Part shown: one piece after another, positions 6,852 to 12,243 of the stretch
How the letters are laid out: every line of letters begins with the position of its first letter
Numbering within the stretch: the first letter of the stretch is position 1
Made by a program: the position numbers and the translations under genes
The notes under the pieces: model-generated
Database searches by the model: none
What the model saw: only the letters and a program-made list of their open reading frames with translations
What the model was told of the DNA's origin: nothing
Assembly (NCBI GenBank): GCA_024400915.1
Contig: JAKSLX010000040.1
Location: forward strand, 1 to 14,069
Length of the DNA: 14,069 bases
Source of the DNA: Treponema sp.
GTDB taxonomy: Bacteria; Spirochaetota; Spirochaetia; Treponematales; Treponemataceae
Direction: 5' to 3'

Positions 6852-6885
6852 TTGTTGTACTCCTCATGCTGTAATTCTTAATAAA

Positions 6886-6922
6886 TTGGGAATTAACTAG
6901 AGTTATCTTATTTAATTCCCAA
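6886..6922 (-). repeat. 11-bp inverted repeat between virB4 and trbJ
   Basis: TTGGGAATTAA (6886-6896) and TTAATTCCCAA (6912-6922) are perfect complements around a 15-nt loop. The element starts 11 nt after the virB4 stop on the minus strand and is followed by an AT-rich stretch without a clear T-run. It may be an mRNA-stabilising or attenuating hairpin that separates ATPase expression from that of the exported and membrane components. An operator is possible because the arms form a good palindrome. Confidence 0.5.
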
Positions 6923-6933
6923 AAACTGATGAT

Positions 6934-9513
6934 TTATGATTCCAGAAGTCTTTTATATTTCTGATATTCAAGAGGTCTGGTATCACGCCCAAGATCTGCC
7001 ATTTTCTGTTTTGTTGCTTCAAGAATGTCGAAGGCCAGTGGTTCCATTGTGTTCCGTCCTTTTTCAGCTTCAATTCTGTCCAGCATTTCGTGGTCTGGAG
7101 AAATCAAAGCCAGCTGGAACGGGTCTAAGTCCAAAGTGAACATACGGCATCCGTTTGGATTTTTGAAGTAATAGTCCCTTTTCATGGTTGCATTGCTCAA
7201 AGCAAGAATTTCAGAATCTGTAAGTCCAAAGTATCTGTAACTGTCTACAAGACCAGGTGAAGTTGCACTTTCATCAGCAAGGTAGATTTTGGTCAAACAC
7301 TGCTGGGCGATGGTGTCACTCAAACTTGATTTTGCAGCGGCAGCAACTTCCTGAGTTGCAAAGATGCAGAACACCTTTTTCTTACGCAAAGTTCTGAGCC
7401 ATTCCTGAAGGAATCCTGCGAAAATCGGATGCTGAAGATAAAGCCATGCTTCATCAAGGAAAAGGAAAGTCAGCGGCTGTTTCTGTCCTGTCGGTACGTT
7501 CCATAACTTTTCAAGGTAACGGAAGATGTACATAAGGGCAGGGGCAACTGCCTTTTCTGAAAGTCTCATCAAACTTCCCATTTCAATTGTTACGAGTTTT
7601 GAAAGCGGAAGGTTTGTTTCGTCAGCATCAAAAATCGAACCGAACTGGCCTCCTGCACAGTATGGGTCAAGACCGATACGGATTGTGTTGGAACCGTTCT
7701 TTGGATCTGAATAGGTTGCATACTGCTGGAAAGTTGTCAGAGTTCTTCTGTCTGGTTCTTTCTGAGAAATCAAACGGAGAGTTTCTGAAATTACCTTGCT
7801 CATTTCTGGAGTTGTCTCAATGTTCTGCTGAGACAGTAATCCTTCAATGAACTGCTGACACCACATAAGGCTTTCCGTATATTCTGCCTGGCTACATTCA
7901 TCAGGACCTTTCAATTCCGAAAGAGGCTGGAATGCAACGGCATCCTTTCCTGGTTCTACATAAATTCCGCCTCCGCCTACCATAAAGGCACGGCTTGAAA
8001 GCTGCTTATCAATACAGATGATGTTTGCATCCTTGTATTTTGTGGCCGAGGCCATAAGCAGGGCGAGAAGGGTAGACTTACCGGCACCAGTCGGACCGAA
8101 TACGAATGTGTGTCCTACATCACGGACATTGAGGTTCAAAAAGAACGGTGTTCCGTAACTTGTAGAACATGTGCACAATGGAACTGAACTTCCACAGGTT
8201 TCTTCCGTAAAGTCGTTGTACAGCATTCCCTGCCATGCAGAACTTAATGGAATAATATTTGAAAAGTTCTTTGTCGAAATGAGAGGACGGCGTATATTTG
8301 CATAAACGTTACCCGGCATCATTCCAAGCCATGCCTGACAGTTGTTGAAGGTTTCTTCTTTTACTGAAAATCCGCATGAACGGACAACCTGCTGAAGTTT
8401 TCTTGCCTTTTCCTTTGCGGTTTCCAGTTTCTTGTCCCAGACCATAAGATTTGAGGTGTAATAGCCGAGAACATATTCACCGAGGGCGATGTCTCCCTGG
8501 ATGTCAGAAGCCTGAGCTTCCATTTCAAGGGCACCTTTGTTTTCCTTGTCGATTTCAACGTTCATTGCCATTTCTGTAAACAAGGTCATTCCAGATTTTC
8601 GTGCCGAATAGAAACGGTTCTGGTATTTTTCAGCTTCTTTGGCTGATTTTTCCTTTGAAAGAGGAATGAATCGTGTAGTCCAGCGGAATTCTGTCATTGT
8701 GCGGTTAAGACCGTCAAAGATGGCTGGATATGTTTTATTCGGAAAGTCCATGATTCCCATAACAGGAACATAGTATTCTCCAATCTTCAAAGGCTGGCTG
8801 TTACGGACATCCATATCACAGAGATAATTGTCCAGAAAGAAGAAAGTATCATCAGGATATATAAGTTTCTGATTATTCAATGAAACCGAACTTTTGATGT
8901 AAGAAAACAGTTCTGAATTATCAAGACGATGAATCCAGAGTTTTACTGCCAGAGTTCCCATTACTTTTTCACATTCATCAAGGAAGTTTTCCACTTCTTT
9001 CTGAATCTTTGGTAAGTTTTCATGCTTCACGAACTGCGACTTTGGTTTAGTGTTTTTGGACTTGTTTTTATTTTTGAAGAAAAGTCCCGATGTCTTAGAG
9101 TCTATGTCGCTTGGAAGCTGGTAAACGAAAGTAATGTAGTATTCAGTAGTAAAATGTTCACCGAACTTGTGATAGTTTTCAGCACGTCTCTGGTCTATAA
9201 GCCATCCTGAAAGATTGCTGAATTCTCCTGCAGGATAGTCTTTTGTCTTATAGCGTTTTACATCAAAGAACAATGCCCAGCCTTCATTTTGTGCAAGGGT
9301 CATGGCACTTCTGTTGAATAAAGATGCCATGCTTGCAATTTCTGGAGCAGAAGATGATTCCAGATCAGGATATTCCACCTGATATGTCGCCATGATTGCT
9401 CCGTTTTTCAAAAGACATACTCCCGGCTGAATGATAAAACTCCATGGAAGTACATATTTGAGCTGGTTCTGAGGTTCCTTGAATTTCTGTAAATCTAAAA
9501 ATGGTATTTTCAA
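6934..9513 (-). CDS. trbE: TrbE/VirB4 family T4SS ATPase, 859 aa
   Basis: The large cytosolic or inner-membrane-bound ATPase that powers pilus assembly and transfer. The N-terminal domain (about 1-440) is of the CagE/TrbE/VirB type. Walker A is GPTGAGKST at 473-481, Walker B is LTFLFLDEAW at 681-690 with Asp-Glu at 687-688, and FATQEVAAAA near 718-727 is the conserved Gln-containing motif. The start is TTG, not ATG: GGGAGGTGA lies just upstream, and the TTG overlaps the stop of the preceding gene in a TTGA junction, which implies coupled translation. The length is normal for TrbE. VirB3 is a separate gene here rather than fused to the N-terminus. Confidence 0.93.
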   Translation of the reverse strand: MKIPFLDLQKFKEPQNQLKYVLPWSFIIQPGVCLLKNGAIMATYQVEYPDLESSSAPEIASMASLFNRSAMTLAQNEGWALFFDVKRYKTKDYPAGEFSNLSGWLIDQRRAENYHKFGEHFTTEYYITFVYQLPSDIDSKTSGLFFKNKNKSKNTKPKSQFVKHENLPKIQKEVENFLDECEKVMGTLAVKLWIHRLDNSELFSYIKSSVSLNNQKLIYPDDTFFFLDNYLCDMDVRNSQPLKIGEYYVPVMGIMDFPNKTYPAIFDGLNRTMTEFRWTTRFIPLSKEKSAKEAEKYQNRFYSARKSGMTLFTEMAMNVEIDKENKGALEMEAQASDIQGDIALGEYVLGYYTSNLMVWDKKLETAKEKARKLQQVVRSCGFSVKEETFNNCQAWLGMMPGNVYANIRRPLISTKNFSNIIPLSSAWQGMLYNDFTEETCGSSVPLCTCSTSYGTPFFLNLNVRDVGHTFVFGPTGAGKSTLLALLMASATKYKDANIICIDKQLSSRAFMVGGGGIYVEPGKDAVAFQPLSELKGPDECSQAEYTESLMWCQQFIEGLLSQQNIETTPEMSKVISETLRLISQKEPDRRTLTTFQQYATYSDPKNGSNTIRIGLDPYCAGGQFGSIFDADETNLPLSKLVTIEMGSLMRLSEKAVAPALMYIFRYLEKLWNVPTGQKQPLTFLFLDEAWLYLQHPIFAGFLQEWLRTLRKKKVFCIFATQEVAAAAKSSLSDTIAQQCLTKIYLADESATSPGLVDSYRYFGLTDSEILALSNATMKRDYYFKNPNGCRMFTLDLDPFQLALISPDHEMLDRIEAEKGRNTMEPLAFDILEATKQKMADLGRDTRPLEYQKYKRLLES

Positions 9514-9794
9514 TTATTCACCTCCCTTAAGAGTGCATATCTTTTTTGTGTCAGCCAGTAATCAACCTGTCTTTCATAGTTGTCTGCATGGTCACTTAAG
9601 TACTCAATTTTGTTTATCAGAGCACAAACTAATTCATAGTCTTCTGGTGCAGGGGATTCCCATGATGGAATTGCTTTAAGTACCTTACGAAGATCTGCTA
9701 TCTCTGAATCAAGTTTATTCATCTGTCGTCGATTGAATTCTGCCTGGCGGGTACATAATTCTGGAGTGTATGATTCATTTATATAAAAAAGCAT
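9510..9794 (-). CDS. Hypothetical coiled-coil protein between virB3 and virB4, 94 aa
   Basis: The family is not recognised. The product is cytosolic-looking and helical, with heptad-like segments at about 18-42 (RQAEFNRRQMNKLDSEIADL) and 56-80, joined by a Pro-rich link (PSWESPAPED). The ATG overlaps the virB3 stop by one base, and its TGA overlaps the virB4 TTG start. GGAGG lies eight bases before the ATG. This lock-step coupling on both sides suggests stoichiometric production with VirB3 and VirB4. The standard trb order has no gene here, so it could be a lineage-specific assembly factor or chaperone for the VirB3-VirB4 complex (inference from position). Confidence 0.75.
   Translation of the reverse strand: MLFYINESYTPELCTRQAEFNRRQMNKLDSEIADLRKVLKAIPSWESPAPEDYELVCALINKIEYLSDHADNYERQVDYWLTQKRYALLREVNN
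9518..9526 (-). promoter_or_regulatory. Ribosome-binding site that decides the virB4 TTG start
   Basis: GGGAGGTGA on the minus strand is close to the ideal anti-16S match and lies four bases before TTG at 9513-9511. No in-frame ATG near this point would be equally well placed, and the following residues (KIPFLDLQKF) fit a VirB4 N-terminus. Confidence 0.75.
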
Positions 9795-10057
9795 CAGTCC
9801 GCCCTCCAGATATCAGGAACCATAAGCCGGTCAAAAACTACAGTAAGTGCATATGGATCATTTTTGCAGACCATTTTTGCTGCTACATACATAAATACAC
9901 CAACTATTACGCACCAGATACTTACAATGTTCATCAAGACGATGGTAAGAACCAGAATCAGCATTGCCGGAATGATTCCAATACCAAGCAAAAGGTTTGG
10001 TTCCAGCAATACTCTGTGAACTGGAGTTGAATAGTCATAAACGCTTACTTCATCCAT
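9794..10057 (-). CDS. trbD: TrbD/VirB3 family T4SS inner-membrane protein, 87 aa
   Basis: A small inner-membrane partner of VirB4. The family signature TPVHRVLLEP is at residues 11-20, followed by a hydrophobic stretch at about 22-60 that can form two membrane segments. The usual C-terminal cytosolic segment follows (KNDPYALTVVFDRLMVPDIW). The length is typical of the family. The ATG overlaps the end of the 92-aa gene by 8 nt, and GAGG precedes it. It is a free-standing VirB3, not fused to VirB4, and an extra small gene separates it from VirB4. Confidence 0.85.
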   Translation of the reverse strand: MDEVSVYDYSTPVHRVLLEPNLLLGIGIIPAMLILVLTIVLMNIVSIWCVIVGVFMYVAAKMVCKNDPYALTVVFDRLMVPDIWRAD

Positions 10058-10328
10058 TGCTTACCTCGTTCCTATTACCTGGATTTACCAGTGCATAGGC
10101 ATAGTGGCCACAGATATCAATGAACACATCAATATCAGAAACAATTAGATTTTTGCTTTCAAGAAGAGATTTAATTGTCTTTTTGGCAATTCTTTTCTTG
10201 TCTTCAAGGTTTATGACCAGTTCAAATCCGTTATCTATTCGTCTTACTTCGCCAATAAGCTGGAATCCAAGTGATTTTAGGGAGTCTTTTATTGCTGTAA
10301 TTGCATTTTCTGTATTATTTGTATCCAT
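10050..10328 (-). CDS. Hypothetical protein between virB2 and virB3, 92 aa
   Basis: The family is not recognised. The predicted layout is helix (about 5-20), beta hairpin (FQLIGEVRRIDNGFELVINL, about 22-41), helix (about 44-58), then a short hydrophobic beta segment with ICGHYAYALV near 70-79. It is small, soluble and without a signal peptide. GGAGG sits five bases before the ATG, and its end overlaps virB3. A hairpin stands directly upstream. The standard trbC-trbD junction has no such gene. A role in the T4SS is inferred from the tight coupling only. Confidence 0.7.
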   Translation of the reverse strand: MDTNNTENAITAIKDSLKSLGFQLIGEVRRIDNGFELVINLEDKKRIAKKTIKSLLESKNLIVSDIDVFIDICGHYAYALVNPGNRNEVSNG

Positions 10329-10340
10329 AAAATCCTCCAG

Positions 10341-10375
10341 TGGGGTGAGACATAAAAAATGCCTTGTTCACCCCA
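10341..10375 (-). repeat. Hairpin immediately after the virB2 pilin gene
   Basis: TGGGGTGA (10341-10348) and TCACCCCA (10368-10375) are perfect 8-bp complements. A further ACA/TGT pairing past one bulged base shortens the loop. It lies between the pilin TAG and the GGAGG of the next gene. The T-run (minus strand) is inside the loop rather than after the stem, so it is not a standard terminator. A 3' hairpin that stabilises or delimits pilin mRNA is a sensible reading, since pilins are needed in large excess. Confidence 0.5.
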
Positions 10376-10387
10376 GCGATATTTCTT

Positions 10388-10816
10388 CTACGCAACTCCA
10401 AGTGCAGATGCTGCACCGATTGCGTTTTCGATTCCCTGCTCAATCTGAGGAGCGAGAGAAACTTCGAATGAAAGATCTCCAAGGAAGTAAGAACAGATAC
10501 TTGAAGCTGAAAGAAGGATAATAGTACCGATAATCCAAGGAGCGAACTTCTTAATCATCTGTCCGCCACCACCCTGCTGACCGGCAAGAACCATACCAAT
10601 TGCTTCTACAATAAGAGCAACCAAAAGAATTGCTTTAACCCATGATGACTGGAAAAGTTCAAGGATTTTGTCTGCCCAGTTATCAAGTTCTACGATTGAA
10701 TCGCCGCCACCTGCAGCGAATGTTGGAACTACACAGAGAGCAAAAATTGCTGCTACTGTCAAAAACTTCTTAGAAGTACATGTCTTTTTCAAAGACTTAA
10801 AAAAATTAGATTTCAT
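10388..10816 (-). CDS. trbC: TrbC/VirB2 family conjugative pilin, 142 aa
   Basis: The major pilin precursor. Residues 1-34 are a long signal peptide (Lys-rich start, hydrophobic core, cut near PTFA before AGGGD). The mature part has two membrane helices (about 59-78 and 94-112) joined by a short Gly- and Lys-containing loop (GQQGGGGQMIKK), the classic VirB2 hairpin. A tail of about 30 residues follows the second helix, longer than in typical VirB2, where the protein ends soon after it. GGAG lies about ten bases before the ATG. Its place directly after virB11 matches trbB-trbC order. Head-to-tail cyclisation, as in TrbC of RP4, cannot be judged from sequence. Confidence 0.85.
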   Translation of the reverse strand: MKSNFFKSLKKTCTSKKFLTVAAIFALCVVPTFAAGGGDSIVELDNWADKILELFQSSWVKAILLVALIVEAIGMVLAGQQGGGGQMIKKFAPWIIGTIILLSASSICSYFLGDLSFEVSLAPQIEQGIENAIGAASALGVA

Positions 10817-10872
10817 TTGCGAAAATCTCCTGAAAAAATATGAAATCCATTTTTGTCGTCTGTTCAGTTCTA

Positions 10873-11808
10873 TTATTTTTTAAGACTTGCGGTCTCAACT
10901 ATTTCGTCCACTATTGGACCATTTTTTGTCGGTTTTAGATGAACTAAAAGCTGTACGCTTTGAGCTACATCAGGAAGTTCTCCAGGAATTACTTCCCGAA
11001 GAAGGTCTTTGATTCTGGAAACCATGGAAGCACAACTGTCTGCGTGAATGGTTGAGGCATTTCCTGTATGTCCTGTGTTCCATGCTTTGAGAACTTCGTT
11101 CGTTACATCTCCGTATCGAAGCTCACCAAAGATGATTCTGGAAACATTACAGCGTAATGCAATTCCTACTGCTCTTAGTGTGTCTTTCCCTGCAGCCCAG
11201 ATGTTTACCCTGTCACGGGCATGGCATTGGATTTCACCTGCGTCTTCTACAATGTAGAATCTGTCGTCTGGGGTGAATTCCCGCATTTTATCGATAATGG
11301 CATTGAGTAGAGTTGTTTTTCCGGAACCCGTCTCTCCACCGATGATGATGTTACTTCTCTTCTGGACGTGTTTTACCAATAAGTCATACTGTTCCTGTGT
11401 CATTCGTCCGCCTTCAACATAGCTTTCCATTTTGAAAACTGTTGATGGAGGTCGGCGGATAAAAAACATTGGGTTTTCAGTTGCTCTTGGTGGAAGAATC
11501 CCTTCTATTCGGATTTTCCAGTTTGGAAGAACGCCTTCAACGATTGGATTGTCCGGGTCTATTGTGACTCCCAATACAGCCGCACTAGCATAGATAATTC
11601 GTGTTGTTGTGGCATCATCAAAGAAGATGCCTGTAAACACTTTACCCATGCCCATACCTTCAACAATCAACTCGCCGCCAATACCGATTGCTATGTCCGT
11701 AACCCTCTTGTCTTCGATATATGGAATGATTTGTTTCATATCGTCTTCAAGATTACGGATCCATTTGTCCTGTTTTACTTGCTGACTAAATCCATCAATC
11801 GAAGCCAA
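10873..11808 (-). CDS. trbB: TrbB/VirB11 family T4SS traffic ATPase, 311 aa
   Basis: A hexameric inner-membrane-associated ATPase that switches the machine between pilus building and DNA transfer. Motifs in order: Walker A GGETGSGKTT (157-166), Asp box VEDAGEIQ (187-194), Walker B region RIIFGELRYGD (224-234), and His box TGHTGNASTIHA (245-256). The length is standard. The start is TTG, directly after the TAA of the RHH gene; AAGGGGGT lies seven bases before it, and the next Met is at residue 24, which would remove part of the N-terminal domain. The virB2 gene follows after 56 nt. Confidence 0.93.
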   Translation of the reverse strand: MASIDGFSQQVKQDKWIRNLEDDMKQIIPYIEDKRVTDIAIGIGGELIVEGMGMGKVFTGIFFDDATTTRIIYASAAVLGVTIDPDNPIVEGVLPNWKIRIEGILPPRATENPMFFIRRPPSTVFKMESYVEGGRMTQEQYDLLVKHVQKRSNIIIGGETGSGKTTLLNAIIDKMREFTPDDRFYIVEDAGEIQCHARDRVNIWAAGKDTLRAVGIALRCNVSRIIFGELRYGDVTNEVLKAWNTGHTGNASTIHADSCASMVSRIKDLLREVIPGELPDVAQSVQLLVHLKPTKNGPIVDEIVETASLKK

Positions 11809-12234
11809 TTAATTACCCCCTTGCTGGTAAATGTCCAGCACCATAGCTTCAAGCATCCCTTTGTGATTCCCGTCTAGTGCTGATTTAACGCCGTGCATGA
11901 AGTTTTCATATTCATTTTCAGCGATTTCTTCACTAACACTTGATCTGTAAGGAAGTACTTTTATTTCTCTTCTGACCAGTTCCAGTAGAATTACTGAAAG
12001 CAGGTCGATTTTATTTTCAAGGAAGCGGATTTTATCTTTTGCATCATTTAATGACGCATAAATAAGTTCCGGGTCCTGAATTTCCTTTTCAAAATATTTA
12101 TTTACGATTTCTCGTCCCAAATCAGACTTGCTGATTCCTTTTTCTTTTGCTTTCTGTGCTATCAGAAAGTCAATGTTAGGCTGAAGTCTGAATGAGATGG
12201 TTTCTCTTAATCGTCCTAAACTGTCATCACCCAT
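11809..12234 (-). CDS. Ribbon-helix-helix (CopG-like) DNA-binding protein, 141 aa
   Basis: Residues about 10-48 fit the RHH fold: a beta strand (RETISFRLQP), helix A (IDFLIAQKAKEKG), a turn with the family-typical GISKSDLGREI, and helix B. Residues about 55-92 are a probable coiled coil for multimerisation, and the acidic C-terminus ends in GGN. A CopG-like gene between traG and trbB is a recurring feature of Tn4371-type and related T4SS loci. It probably represses the operon or assists relaxosome-coupling protein contact. The ATG has AGGAG six bases upstream, and that site overlaps the TAG of the coupling-protein gene, so the two are coupled. Confidence 0.8.
   Translation of the reverse strand: MGDDSLGRLRETISFRLQPNIDFLIAQKAKEKGISKSDLGREIVNKYFEKEIQDPELIYASLNDAKDKIRFLENKIDLLSVILLELVRREIKVLPYRSSVSEEIAENEYENFMHGVKSALDGNHKGMLEAMVLDIYQQGGN
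11815..11822 (-). promoter_or_regulatory. Ribosome-binding site that decides the virB11 TTG start
   Basis: AAGGGGGT on the minus strand differs from the ideal AAGGAGGT by one base. It is placed six bases before the TTG at 11808-11806, inside the last codons of the RHH gene. Together with the stop-start abutment (TAATTG), this favours TTG over the later ATG. Confidence 0.65.
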
Positions 12235-12243
12235 CTTGAACTC

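Noticed and set aside
10120..10521. 133-aa plus-strand frame
   Set aside because: It is antisense across two genes and the hairpin between them, with no start signal; the minus-strand genes have clear Shine-Dalgarno sites and coupling.
10817..10872. Possible hairpin between virB11 and virB2
   Set aside because: Only a 5-bp CTGAA/TTCAG match around a loop of about 30 nt was found, which is within chance for this composition.
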